From Phycisphaeraceae bacterium (GTDB lineage: Bacteria; Planctomycetota; Phycisphaerae; Phycisphaerales; Phycisphaeraceae), in contig JAJDCU010000021.1 in NCBI GenBank assembly GCA_029260655.1, positions 1-64,000 on the forward strand: a DNA stretch of 64,000 nt, given 5' to 3'. The first letter of the stretch is position 1. Each line of letters begins with the position of its first letter. The notes under the pieces are model-generated. The model was not told the DNA's origin. It saw only the letters and a program-made list of their open reading frames with translations, and ran no database searches. Positions 49,984 to 59,394 of this stretch are shown here, piece by piece. A program made the position numbers and the translations under genes.

Positions 49984-51006
49984 GTGAGCGATCAGACACA
50001 ACAGCTCCCGGGGGACGATGTCGCCTTACTCAACGAGGCGTCGGAAGGTTTCAAACAGCTTGAGGCCCGGATCGCACAGGTCATCATCGGACAGAAGCAG
50101 GTCGTGCGCGCCCTGCTCGCCGCGATCTTCTGTGAGGGGCACGTACTCCTGGTCGGCGTGCCCGGGCTTGCCAAGACACTGCTGGTCAAGACACTGTCGC
50201 AGGCGCTGGGCTGGGAGTTTCGGCGGATCCAGTTCACCCCGGACATGATGCCCGCCGACATCATCGGGATGCAGCTATTGCAAGAGGACGCGTCGGGCGG
50301 GCGAGAGATGACGTTCGTCCCCGGGCCGGTCTTCGCCAACATCATCCTCGCCGACGAGATCAACCGCACGCCGCCTAAGACACAGTCGGCCCTGCTGGAA
50401 GCGATGCAGGAGTTGCAGGTCACCAGCATGGGCACGCGCCACACGCTTGACCGCCCGTTCATCGTCGTCGCCACGCAGAACCCAATCGAGCAGGAAGGGA
50501 CGTACCCGCTGCCCGAGGCGCAGCTAGACCGGTTCATGTTCAGCCTGTGGATGGATTACCCCGATGTGGAAGACGAAGAGCGGATCGTAATGGAGACGAC
50601 CGCGCCCAAGCCGACCGATCTTGAGCCTGTCTTCACCAAACAGCAGTTGATGCGATTCCAGGGGCTTGTCCACCGACTACCGGTAAGCCGACACGTCGTC
50701 AGCTACGCGGTGGCGATCGCGCGTGCGACCCGGCCGGGCGCCGGGGCGTGCAGTGAATTGGCGACGCGCTATCTGCGGTGGGGCGCCGGCCCCCGCGCCG
50801 GGCAGCATATGGTCCTGGCGGGCAAGGCGCTGGCGGTGCTCGACGGGGCCCCGGCTGTGAGCGCCAACCACATCCGTCAGGCTGCGCCCCACGTCCTGCG
50901 CCACCGTATATTGCTCAACTACCAGGCCGCCGGCGAGGGGATGACCCCGGCCGAGCTCGTCGAGCAGATCGTCGGCGAGATCAGCGAACCGCAATACACC
51001 CCGTAG
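49984..51006 (+). CDS. MoxR-type AAA+ ATPase
   Basis: 340 residues from the GTG at 49984 (AGGAG 6 nt upstream); the longer frame to 49816 is not supported. Walker [12 protein letters not shown] (Lys64), Walker [21 protein letters not shown], sensor 1 [20 protein letters not shown] and the C-terminal lid ([20 protein letters not shown]) are standard for MoxR. MoxR ATPases act as chaperones for the DUF58/VWA proteins encoded beside them. It is the first of six genes in a membrane cluster typical of planctomycetes. Confidence 0.95.
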   Translation: MSDQTQQLPGDDVALLNEASEGFKQLEARIAQVIIGQKQVVRALLAAIFCEGHVLLVGVPGLAKTLLVKTLSQALGWEFRRIQFTPDMMPADIIGMQLLQEDASGGREMTFVPGPVFANIILADEINRTPPKTQSALLEAMQELQVTSMGTRHTLDRPFIVVATQNPIEQEGTYPLPEAQLDRFMFSLWMDYPDVEDEERIVMETTAPKPTDLEPVFTKQQLMRFQGLVHRLPVSRHVVSYAVAIARATRPGAGACSELATRYLRWGAGPRAGQHMVLAGKALAVLDGAPAVSANHIRQAAPHVLRHRILLNYQAAGEGMTPAELVEQIVGEISEPQYTP

Positions 51007-51029
51007 CCGACCGATTGGGGTTTGTTCCC

Positions 51030-52028
51030 TTGCCCAACGACCCGTCCACCGACGCCGCCTTGCCCCCCACCCGCCGTTACCTGCGTATCCAGGAATTAGC
51101 GCCGCTACGCAACGCGCTGTTCGCCAGCCGCCGACCCGTGCGCGGGGTGTACGCCGGCCGACACGCCTCTCGCCAGCGAGGCCACTGCGCCGAGTTCAAC
51201 GACTACCGAGAATACACCCCGGGCGATGAAGCCAGCGACATCGACTGGAAAGTGTTCGGCAGAAGCGACCGGATGTTCATCAAGCTCTTCGAGCACCAGA
51301 CCGACATGACCGTGACGCTGCTGGTCGACGCCTCGGCCTCGATGGGCTTCGCCGGGGTGGATGGTTCGCACACCCGATCCGACAAAAACGATCAGCTGGC
51401 CGACACGCCACGCGATCCAACAGCCTTGATCCACCCAAGCAAGTACGACTACGCCTGCCTGATGGCCGGTGCGATCGCCTTCCTGACCGTCAGACAACAG
51501 GACCGGATCGGTTTCGCCGCGGCACAGCAAGGCTTGCACACCTGCCTGCCGCCACGGGGCGGGTTTTCGCACCTCGACCAGCTGCTGAGGTTGATGGAGC
51601 AGATGAACCCCGCCGACAGAGCACACCTGCCCGAGGCGCTTCACGGCCTAGCGGCGCAGCGCACCGGCCGGCGCGGTCTGCTGGTGGTGCTATCTGACCT
51701 GCATGAAGACCGAGGTGAGATACTCGATGAGCTGGGGGCGTTCACGTCCGTCGGTGGCGAGGCGGTGGTCTTCCATGTTTTGCATGCCGAAGAATGGCGC
51801 CTCCCGGACCTTGCCCAGGCGGTCTTCATCGACAGCGAGACCGGCCGGCGTGTGCGTGTGGACACCCAAGAGCTCCGTGCGGACTACGAACAACAGGTGC
51901 GCGGCGCGACCGAAGCCTGGCGGTCGGCGCTGAACGCCCGCGGCATCGACTACAGGCCCGTCTCGACCGCTACCGTTTATCACCAGGCCTTGTCCGACTA
52001 CCTGTTCACCCGCTCGGGGGTGATGTAG
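51030..52028 (+). CDS. DUF58-domain protein
   Basis: About 332 residues. The hallmark segment (RHCAEFNDYREYTPGDEASDIDWK region, residues 50-75) is followed by a VWA-like part with DASASMGF as a MIDAS-type DxSxS. No ATG exists upstream of the conserved part, so I chose a TTG at 51030 (another TTG at 51014 is possible); the frame remains open far into moxR, which is not meaningful. No membrane helix is seen at either end, so it is soluble, unlike some DUF58 proteins. It is a client or partner of MoxR. Confidence 0.88.
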   Translation: MPNDPSTDAALPPTRRYLRIQELAPLRNALFASRRPVRGVYAGRHASRQRGHCAEFNDYREYTPGDEASDIDWKVFGRSDRMFIKLFEHQTDMTVTLLVDASASMGFAGVDGSHTRSDKNDQLADTPRDPTALIHPSKYDYACLMAGAIAFLTVRQQDRIGFAAAQQGLHTCLPPRGGFSHLDQLLRLMEQMNPADRAHLPEALHGLAAQRTGRRGLLVVLSDLHEDRGEILDELGAFTSVGGEAVVFHVLHAEEWRLPDLAQAVFIDSETGRRVRVDTQELRADYEQQVRGATEAWRSALNARGIDYRPVSTATVYHQALSDYLFTRSGVM

Positions 52029-52109
52029 CGCCTGCCAGCGTGCCGCGTGGAGCGTGTGCTGTCTACCCGTAGAGCCGCCGAAGACCCGCCAGCCTTGACT
52101 TAACCGGCC

Positions 52110-54266
52110 ATGACTAATCTCTCGGTCATCACGCTCACCGCCCCCGCCATGCTCTTAGGCTTGGGGCTGGTCGCCCTGCCGGTGGCGGCGCACCTGCTTC
52201 ACCGAAGGGCGCGCAAGCGGGTGGTGTTCCCGAGCATCGATCTGCTTGTCGCATCGTCGGCCGGTCAGTCGTCGCTACTGAAGCTGCGTCGGTGGCTCTT
52301 GCTCTTACTTAGGTGCCTGATCATCGCCGCGATCGCGGCAGCTTTCGCTCAGCCTATCTGGCTTGATGCACGGGCGGCAGACGCTGGAGGAAATACCGGG
52401 GCCGAGGGCGTTTCGGTGGTGCTTGTGGTGGACCAAAGCGCCTCAGCCGGACAGCTATCCCAGGGGGTGTCAACGATCCACTCACTGCGCGCAATAGCTA
52501 TACGCGAGCTCGACAAGCTCAGACCCGCCGTCGACCACGTCAACATCGTTTACCCCGCGCCTCGGCCCCAGCAGGCGTTCCCCGCGATGACATCCAACCT
52601 ACGCGCCGCGCGCGATGAACTGGATGCGCTCAAGCCGACCACCCAGCGCGGTGATGTCGGCGGAGCACTGGCGTTAGCGGGAGGGCTTCTGGCAGACAGG
52701 CCCGGGCCGCGCCGCCTGATCATCCTGACCGACATGCAGGCGAGCCAGTGGGAGGACACACTTGAACAGACATCGCACCGCAAGCCCCTGCCCGAAAACA
52801 CACGGGTGACTATCGTTCCATCCGGCACCCCCCCACCGACGAACCTGGCGCTGCACGACCCGCTTGTCGGCCCGGGCACACCGCGCGTGGGCAGACCAAT
52901 GAGCCTGTCGGTCAATCTCACCAACCACAGCGACCAACAGGAAGCCGCGACCATCGAGATGCAGATAGACGGTCGGCCTGGCGGCTCGCAGCCGCTTACG
53001 ATCGGACCCCGCAGCCAAAAGCAGGTCGTTTTCAGCGCCGAGTCCAACCGCTTAGGCACACACCGGATCGTGTTCACCCTGCCCGGAGACGGGCTTGCGA
53101 TCGACAACCGATGTTACCTATCGGTGAACGTGGCCGACCGCGCGACGGTCCTGCTGATCACCGACGACGACACGGATGCGCCCGGGACCGGCGGGTATTT
53201 CATGCTCCGGGCGCTCGCCCCGCACGACGATGCGCGCGACCCTTACCAAGTCCGTGCTGTGGCAAGCGGTCAGGCATCTGAGTGTGATCTGGAAGACGCC
53301 GACGCGGTATTCGTCGGCCAAGTCGGGGAACTGTCCAACCCGCTACTCAAGGCACTGCACAACTACATAGACCGCGGTGGCGGAGTGGTCATATTCTTGG
53401 GCGGCGGACCCGTCCAGGGCAACCTCGCCCACCTCGATGCACTAGACCCCGGCGGGCTGCTTCCTTGGATGCCCACCGAGCCACGCGACAGCACAACCTC
53501 CGGCAATCCGCTGACGATCACACAAGGCGACTGGCGCTCATCGCTGCTTAGGCGTTTCGATCAAGCCGGCCAGCAGGTGATCGCCCAAACCCGCTTCTTC
53601 AAAACATGGCAGGCCGACACGACCGACCGCGGGGCTCACACGCTATTGGCTTTCTCCGACGGTACACCTGCGCTTACCTGGCGGGCGATCGGTGCGGGCC
53701 GGCTGGTCATGGCCAACTTCAGCCCGGATCTGTCCCACAGCGACCTGGGCAAGCAGGGCTGGTTCGTCGCGCTGATGCAGGGGCTGGTCGAAGACCTGCA
53801 ACCCGTGCGTTCGCCTCACGTAGCCGCCGTGGTCGGGCAATCGGTCATGCTGACGGTTACGACCTTGATCGACCCCGCCGGCCCACCGCCGATCGTGACC
53901 GGGCCCGAGGGTGAGCCCGTGGCAGAAACCTCGTTCACCATCGACGAGAACCGATCAACGATCACGATCCACCACCCGACGCAGCCGGGGTTCTACACCG
54001 CGGCGCAGGGGGAAACGTTCCTGGGAACCTCGGCGATAAACATCGATCCGCGTGAGAGCGACCTTAGCCGGTTGCCGAAGGAGTTTTTGCAACAGGCGCT
54101 CATAGCCCCAGGCGATGAAACCCAGGCCCACCCACATGCCGAAAGCGAAACAGGGTTGACCCCGGATACTTCCCCGAATGGCCGGGCCCTGTGGGGCTGG
54201 TTGCTGGCGACAGCGCTGCTGGCCATGGGGATCGAACTGGTTCTTCTGGGATACCCCAAACGATGA
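52110..54266 (+). CDS. BatA-type membrane protein with VWA-like domain
   Basis: 718 residues. The N-terminus is a BatA/aerotolerance-type two-helix segment: LLGLGLVALPVAAHLLHRRARKRV, then LRRWLLLLLRCLIIAAIAAAFAQP. The following domain has VVLVVDQSASAG (VWA MIDAS) and ILTDMQASQWED; a beta-sandwich and a GATase-like part (VFVGQVGELSNPLL, GGGVVIFLGGGPV) come next, and a C-terminal membrane helix (LLATALLAMGIELVLLG) ends it. The Bat-type operons of planctomycetes act in the envelope; the exact process is not known. It overlaps the next gene by 4 nt. Confidence 0.88.
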   Translation: MTNLSVITLTAPAMLLGLGLVALPVAAHLLHRRARKRVVFPSIDLLVASSAGQSSLLKLRRWLLLLLRCLIIAAIAAAFAQPIWLDARAADAGGNTGAEGVSVVLVVDQSASAGQLSQGVSTIHSLRAIAIRELDKLRPAVDHVNIVYPAPRPQQAFPAMTSNLRAARDELDALKPTTQRGDVGGALALAGGLLADRPGPRRLIILTDMQASQWEDTLEQTSHRKPLPENTRVTIVPSGTPPPTNLALHDPLVGPGTPRVGRPMSLSVNLTNHSDQQEAATIEMQIDGRPGGSQPLTIGPRSQKQVVFSAESNRLGTHRIVFTLPGDGLAIDNRCYLSVNVADRATVLLITDDDTDAPGTGGYFMLRALAPHDDARDPYQVRAVASGQASECDLEDADAVFVGQVGELSNPLLKALHNYIDRGGGVVIFLGGGPVQGNLAHLDALDPGGLLPWMPTEPRDSTTSGNPLTITQGDWRSSLLRRFDQAGQQVIAQTRFFKTWQADTTDRGAHTLLAFSDGTPALTWRAIGAGRLVMANFSPDLSHSDLGKQGWFVALMQGLVEDLQPVRSPHVAAVVGQSVMLTVTTLIDPAGPPPIVTGPEGEPVAETSFTIDENRSTITIHHPTQPGFYTAAQGETFLGTSAINIDPRESDLSRLPKEFLQQALIAPGDETQAHPHAESETGLTPDTSPNGRALWGWLLATALLAMGIELVLLGYPKR

Positions 54267-56554
54267 TGATGGACACCGCGACAACACTTTCCCTTGCCTG
54301 GCGGCCGTACTTCCCGCCCGCCGTGGTGATCGCGGGCCTGGCGTTGTTGTTGGGTTTGGCGGCGCTTGTTTGTGTTCGTGCATTCAGGGCGCATCCGATA
54401 CTAAGCACGACATCGCTGCTGATGCGATCGGCATGGCTGACGATGATCGGCCTGCTTCTGATGGGACCCAGCACGGTTGGCCCCGCTTCAATAAACGTGG
54501 ACCGGCCCAGCCTCACCGTCATGCTGGACAGCTCCGCATCGATGCAGACACGCGACATGGACAGCGCATCTCGCTACGACTTCGCGGTCGAGCACTGGCT
54601 CGATCCGGCATACCTGTTGTCGCTAAGAAACCGGTACAAAGTCGAGCTGGTCACGTTCGACCAGGCGCCACGGGTTACAAGCGAGGAATCGCTGCGTCAG
54701 TCTGCCGAAAGTGCGGCGGACGCCCCGGTCTCAAACGTCGCGCGCAGCGTGTCCGAGGTTGTTTCAAGACTTGCCGCTTCGCGCTCGCCTGACCAGACAG
54801 GCTCGGCTGTGGTGGTTCTCTCCGACGGCCGTGACACGCTTAGCGAGCCGATGCGCGCGGTGGGCCAACTGGCACACAATAGATCGGTCCCGATCTACAC
54901 GGTGACGCTGGGCGGCCCGAGCCTGATAAAGGACGTGGCGCTGGTCGCTGTGCCGCAGCAGCCTTACCTGTTTGTCGACGAGCCCGGCCGGATCAACGTG
55001 CGCGTGGCGCAGTCCGGCGCCGGGCGAAGCCGGACCACTTTACATGTCGAAAATCAGGGCGGACACCAGACCTACCCGATCGATTTCGACGCACGTGACT
55101 CGGTCACCGTAGAGATCCCTGTCCGTCACGACGAACCGGGAACCTACGCCTACCGCGTGTGGGTAGACCCGATCCCCGGCGAAGCCGAGCGAGCCAACAA
55201 TGCTCAACCTGTGTTCCTGGAGGTGACTGCCAAGCGCCTGCGGGTGCTGATGCTGGAGGGTAGGCCGTACTGGGATACTAAGTTCCTCGCGCAGTCGTTG
55301 CGCAAAGACAGCCGATTGGAACTGACGCAAATCACACAGATCTCGCCGAGCAAGCGCGAGACGATCGTCTCGCAACCAGCCGCCCGCGAAGAACTGCCGC
55401 AGGCCCTTGGTGACCTTGCGTATTACGACGTAATCATCCTCGGCAAGGGGATCAATCACGTCTTGCCGATCGAAGTGATTGAGCTTCTCCCCGATTATGT
55501 GTCGGGGCACGGCGGGCGTGTGGTGTTTGCGCGTGGGCGGGCGTACGACATCGACGCGCCGGAGGGCGAGCGGGCCAGCCAGGCGCTGTCTGTGATCGAA
55601 CCGGTGGTCTTTGGCGTCGGCCAGCGGCATCGGCAACAGGTCGTGTTCGACCACGCCTGGCCAACCCGCCCGGGGATGAGCCCCAGCGCGGGGCTAGCCG
55701 GTGACAACACAGCGGATCAACCGTTAAGTCCGCCGCCCTCCCTGTTGAGCCTACCGGTTGTCACGAAAGAAAAGGCCTCGGCCAAGGTGTTGGCGCGCAC
55801 GCGGGCGCTGAGCGCGGACGGGTCGCCCGGTCAGCCGGCGATCGTCTCGATGCCCTACGGCCGGGGGGAAGTCGTCGCCGTGTTGGGAGAGGGCCTGTGG
55901 ACATGGGGCCTGCGACCAGGCCGCGCGGAGGGTCCCGGTGAAATCAAGGAACGACTTGGCTGGTTCGACCGATTCTGGTCGGACACGGTTATGCGTCTGG
56001 CGCTGGGCAGCGGGTACCAGCCGGGGCGGGTTGTCTCGCTCAGGTTGTCTCGCTTGAGCGTGCAGGCCGGGGACACACTGAGCCTTGACCTGATCAGCCG
56101 CGTACGATTCGATGCCTTGGATGCGCGCGTGTACGTCGTCGGTCCCGGGGGCGATCGGTACGAACTGTCTGCCAAGCCGATCGACGATAGCACAACGCGC
56201 TACCGCGCCGTGCTGACCCCGCGCACGCCGGGCGTCCACCGTGTCGTGGTCGAGACCCCGTTATCGCCGGGCAAGCCGATCGAAACCCGGTTCAACAGCT
56301 ACGATGTGGACCTCGAACGTCTGCAAAGCGCCGCCAACCCCTCGGCGATGCGTGCGCTGTCCGACTCAAGCGGCGGCCGGTGCCTGCCTCCCGATGACCC
56401 CGAAACGCTCATAGGGTTGCTTGATCGATACCGCGCGTCGGTGAAGACGCCCGCGCAGCCGAAATACGTCTGGGGTCGTGCATGGGTGATGATATTGGTG
56501 CTGGGTTTGACCGGGGGCGAGTGGGTTCTGCGTCGATCGGGAGGGCTTGCATGA
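54263..56554 (+). CDS. VWA/glutamine-amidotransferase-like membrane protein
   Basis: 763 residues from the first of three consecutive ATGs (54263), overlapping the BatA stop by 4 nt. Two N-terminal helices (AVVIAGLALLLGLAALV, SAWLTMIGLLLMGP), a VWA domain with VMLDSSASMQT (MIDAS) and VVVLSDGRDTL, then Ig-like domains, and a GATase1-like domain (RVLMLEGRPYWDTKFLAQSL, VIILGKGINHVLPIEVIELL). One C-terminal helix (AWVMILVLGLTGGEWVL). The class is a regular member of the planctomycete MoxR cluster. The GATase-like domain lacks a visible catalytic Cys, so it is likely a binding fold. Confidence 0.85.
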   Translation: MMMDTATTLSLAWRPYFPPAVVIAGLALLLGLAALVCVRAFRAHPILSTTSLLMRSAWLTMIGLLLMGPSTVGPASINVDRPSLTVMLDSSASMQTRDMDSASRYDFAVEHWLDPAYLLSLRNRYKVELVTFDQAPRVTSEESLRQSAESAADAPVSNVARSVSEVVSRLAASRSPDQTGSAVVVLSDGRDTLSEPMRAVGQLAHNRSVPIYTVTLGGPSLIKDVALVAVPQQPYLFVDEPGRINVRVAQSGAGRSRTTLHVENQGGHQTYPIDFDARDSVTVEIPVRHDEPGTYAYRVWVDPIPGEAERANNAQPVFLEVTAKRLRVLMLEGRPYWDTKFLAQSLRKDSRLELTQITQISPSKRETIVSQPAAREELPQALGDLAYYDVIILGKGINHVLPIEVIELLPDYVSGHGGRVVFARGRAYDIDAPEGERASQALSVIEPVVFGVGQRHRQQVVFDHAWPTRPGMSPSAGLAGDNTADQPLSPPPSLLSLPVVTKEKASAKVLARTRALSADGSPGQPAIVSMPYGRGEVVAVLGEGLWTWGLRPGRAEGPGEIKERLGWFDRFWSDTVMRLALGSGYQPGRVVSLRLSRLSVQAGDTLSLDLISRVRFDALDARVYVVGPGGDRYELSAKPIDDSTTRYRAVLTPRTPGVHRVVVETPLSPGKPIETRFNSYDVDLERLQSAANPSAMRALSDSSGGRCLPPDDPETLIGLLDRYRASVKTPAQPKYVWGRAWVMILVLGLTGGEWVLRRSGGLA

Positions 56555-58485
56555 CGCACAGCGAACTGGACAAGCTGCTGAGAAGCGCCAACCGGGCGAT
56601 GGTCGTAGCGGACCTGGTCAAGGTGTTGGCACGCGCGATCGTTGTGCTGGGGATCGCGCTGCTGACGGCGGTCGTGATCGACGCGGGGCTGTCGCTACAC
56701 CGATACGGATTAGCCGTCCTGGATACGGTACTGCTTGCACTGTTCGTATGGATGGCCTGGCGGATAGCGTTGGTGATCGTCCGGGGCAGGTTCCACGCCC
56801 GGCGGGTGGCCGTCGCGGTCGAGTGTCGTTTGAAGATCAACGATAGCCGACTGATCAATGCCGTCGACCTCGCCGAACACGCCCAGACCGGCGCAAGCTC
56901 CGCGCTGCTCAATCAAGCGATCACCCAGGGCCAGGCACTGGCGGGGACGATCTCAGACCGGGATATCACAGATCGCGCCGCGAATCGCCGTCAACTTAAA
57001 CCCGCGGTGATCGCGTCGGCGTTGCTTGTGCTGGCGTACCTGCTCATGCCGGGCCCGTTCCACGCGGCGCTACCGCGCCTGTTGTCGCCATGGGCGGACC
57101 ACCCGCCGTTTACTCTTGTCCGGTTCGATGTCCGCACCGATCCCGGCACCGTCTACTACGCCAGGCCGGCGACGATCACCGCCAGGCTGTCAGGCCCGAC
57201 GCTCCCCGGCCGAGCCCAGATCGTGTTCGTAGACGACGGCGAAAAAGCTCAGCCCCTGGCGATGCGGCCTGCCGCCGTGCCGGGCAACCTGGCAACACCC
57301 CCGACGCCTGACGGTCAGGCAACAGCGATCTTTAGTTTCCCCATCGACCGCGCCGAGCAGACGCGCCGCTTCTACATCGCCACGCCGCGCGGGCGAAGCA
57401 GGCTATACACGTTCAGCGTCGACACCTCGCCCCAGCTTGAGCGGGCGCACATCATCTACGACTACCCCGCCGACACAGGCCGTCCCGACAGCACGTCGGC
57501 GGTGTCGACAGAAGGTGTCCGCGCCCCGGCCGGGACCCAGGTTACGATCCGGGTCACCAGCAACGTCCCGCTGGGCGGGGGCGAACTCAGACTCACCCCG
57601 GCCGGTCCATCACCGGAGCGTGACATCAAGCCCCTGGCCTTAAGCCCAGACCCGACCGACCCGAAAACCGCGTCCGTAGACTTCACGCTCAGCGACCCCG
57701 GGCGATTCGAGCTGTCGCTTCTGGGCGCAGACGGCCAGCCAGGCCTAAAAACGCTAACCGGCCAAATCGAACCCGTCCCCGAACTGGCGGACGTGGATGA
57801 CCTAAGCATCCTCAAGCAAGGCTGGGCGTCCTACCAACAGCCATTGAACGGCCTTGAATCTCAGCGCCACGCGCTTCTGGAAAAACTCAAAGCTCTCCAG
57901 GACATGCTCCGCTCCGGCACAAGGACGGCCGAGCAACAACACAAAGATATCCGAGGTCTGGCATCGGCACTGGACCGGTACACCGACCAGGCACGGGGCC
58001 TGATCCAGTCGCTGCACGATCGGCTTGCACAAGAGCCGCCCCGCCCCGCCCAGGGCGCGGTCAAGCGGATCCTTGGAAGCCTCATCGCCGGGCTTGAATC
58101 CCAGGCGCAAGCGGCGTCGGCATTGCATACGTCCCTTACCCGGTTGCTTGATGACGATAACGGCGACAACCGCCAAGCTTTTTCGGTCAACCGGCAAGGT
58201 TTTGCAGACCTGCGGGAGCCGTTCTCCGATGACACCCTGCGTCAACTCGTTCAAAGCGGGCAAGGACCAACGCCGCAGCGCCAGACGGTTGGCCAGCGTA
58301 GCACCCCCCCAGGGGAGCACGATCCAAGCCAGGCCAAGGCGCAAGCGGGCAATACAACCGAAACGATCGACGCCGGGAGCCGCCAGCATCAAGACTCAGC
58401 CCTCGTAGTCTTGCCGGGGGTCCCGGCCGAGTACCGCGACCAGGCCCAAGCGTACTTCAAACGGATCGCCGAGGAAAGCAGGTAG
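56551..58485 (+). CDS. Membrane protein with coiled coil, DUF4175-like
   Basis: 644 residues; the start overlaps the previous stop by 4 nt. Two N-terminal membrane helices (VVLGIALLTAVVIDAGLSL, LDTVLLALFVWMAWRIALVI), a third (AVIASALLVLAYLLMPGPF), then a large Ig-like beta region (LVRFDVRTDPGTVYYARP) and, from about 430, coiled-coil helices (LNGLESQRHALLEKLKALQD). DUF4175-like proteins occupy this position in MoxR/Bat clusters. The C-terminus is low-complexity (Gln/Pro/Ser). The function is unknown; the domains fit a periplasmic sensor or scaffold for the VWA proteins. Confidence 0.78.
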   Translation: MTHSELDKLLRSANRAMVVADLVKVLARAIVVLGIALLTAVVIDAGLSLHRYGLAVLDTVLLALFVWMAWRIALVIVRGRFHARRVAVAVECRLKINDSRLINAVDLAEHAQTGASSALLNQAITQGQALAGTISDRDITDRAANRRQLKPAVIASALLVLAYLLMPGPFHAALPRLLSPWADHPPFTLVRFDVRTDPGTVYYARPATITARLSGPTLPGRAQIVFVDDGEKAQPLAMRPAAVPGNLATPPTPDGQATAIFSFPIDRAEQTRRFYIATPRGRSRLYTFSVDTSPQLERAHIIYDYPADTGRPDSTSAVSTEGVRAPAGTQVTIRVTSNVPLGGGELRLTPAGPSPERDIKPLALSPDPTDPKTASVDFTLSDPGRFELSLLGADGQPGLKTLTGQIEPVPELADVDDLSILKQGWASYQQPLNGLESQRHALLEKLKALQDMLRSGTRTAEQQHKDIRGLASALDRYTDQARGLIQSLHDRLAQEPPRPAQGAVKRILGSLIAGLESQAQAASALHTSLTRLLDDDNGDNRQAFSVNRQGFADLREPFSDDTLRQLVQSGQGPTPQRQTVGQRSTPPGEHDPSQAKAQAGNTTETIDAGSRQHQDSALVVLPGVPAEYRDQAQAYFKRIAEESR

Positions 58486-58518
58486 AATACGGCAGACCCT
58501 AGCCGCGGGAAGACTTCT

Positions 58519-59280
58519 ATGAACATGCGACAAACCAACATGACGACCACCGGTTTGCTTTGCTGGGCAATCACCTTGATCCTTTCCGCCAGCCTCTTGG
58601 CCGACGGTGCTGACGGTGGCGGTGGCGAGAGTGCAGACAATACTCCGGCGGCGGCCGACGCTAACGCCGGCAGCGAAACCGAGGCAGACCAGGCCGAGGT
58701 CACCTGCGCGAACCTGGTCTACGCCGTGGAAAAATCTTCGGTCTGCTTCTCCGACAGGTTCCTCGCCCAGGCCCGGGAAGACACCCATATCGTCACCCAC
58801 CCGGCGTTCGAACAGGTCGAACTCGCGTCACAACAGATGTTTGACTACCCGTTCGCAGTGATGACCGGCGAGGGGGCGTTCGAACTCACCGACGATCAGC
58901 GTCAGAACCTGCGTGACTACCTCACCGGCGGCGGGTTCCTGGTCGCCTCGGCCGGGTGCAGCAGCGAATTCTGGATGGAGAGTTTCCGCGGCGAGTTGCA
59001 AGAGGTCTTCCCGGATACGCAGACGGTCATGCTGGAGGCCGACCACCCGGTCTTCCACAGCGTCTACGACATCACCTCGTCGCGGTTCAAAACCGGAGGT
59101 CCGAGGCTGCCTCACCTCGAAGGGCTCACGATCGACGGCCGGGTCGTCTTGATCCTGTCGCCCGACGGACTGAACGACACCGACAACGCCGGGGACGACT
59201 GCTGTTGCTGCGGCGGCAACGAGGCCCGGTCGGCCAGGAATCTCAACGTTAACATCCTGGCCTACGCGCTGACGCACTGA
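58519..59280 (+). CDS. DUF4159-domain protein
   Basis: 253 residues. Signal peptide (LLCWAITLILSASLLADG), an acidic Gly/Ala linker, then DUF4159: CANLVYAVEKSSVCFSDRFL, FDYPFAVMTGEGAFELTDDQ, LRDYLTGGGFLVASAGCSSE. Near the end is a four-Cys run (DDCCCCGG) followed by NLNVNILAYALTH. DUF4159 is usually the last gene of the MoxR/DUF58 cluster, in keeping with its position here. The cysteine run could bind metal; this is not recorded for the family as far as I know. The gap to the previous gene is 33 nt. Confidence 0.86.
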   Translation: MNMRQTNMTTTGLLCWAITLILSASLLADGADGGGGESADNTPAAADANAGSETEADQAEVTCANLVYAVEKSSVCFSDRFLAQAREDTHIVTHPAFEQVELASQQMFDYPFAVMTGEGAFELTDDQRQNLRDYLTGGGFLVASAGCSSEFWMESFRGELQEVFPDTQTVMLEADHPVFHSVYDITSSRFKTGGPRLPHLEGLTIDGRVVLILSPDGLNDTDNAGDDCCCCGGNEARSARNLNVNILAYALTH

Positions 59281-59348
59281 CCGCCCCGCCAACCTGCGAC
59301 CATCCGTGTCAAGCAGATCGCCTCGGCTCATGCGCCGCGGTCGATAGC

Positions 59349-59388
59349 TATAATGGCGGCACACATCGACCCAACGCGCGTTAGGAGG
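59349..59388 (+). promoter_or_regulatory. TATAAT -10 and AGGAGG ribosome site of the C45 peptidase gene
   Basis: TATAAT at 59349-59354 (no good -35), and AGGAGG at 59383-59388, 6 nt before the TTG at 59395. The ribosome site decides the start in favour of TTG 59395 over ATG 59353, which overlaps the -10. Confidence 0.6.
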
Positions 59389-59394
59389 CCCGTC

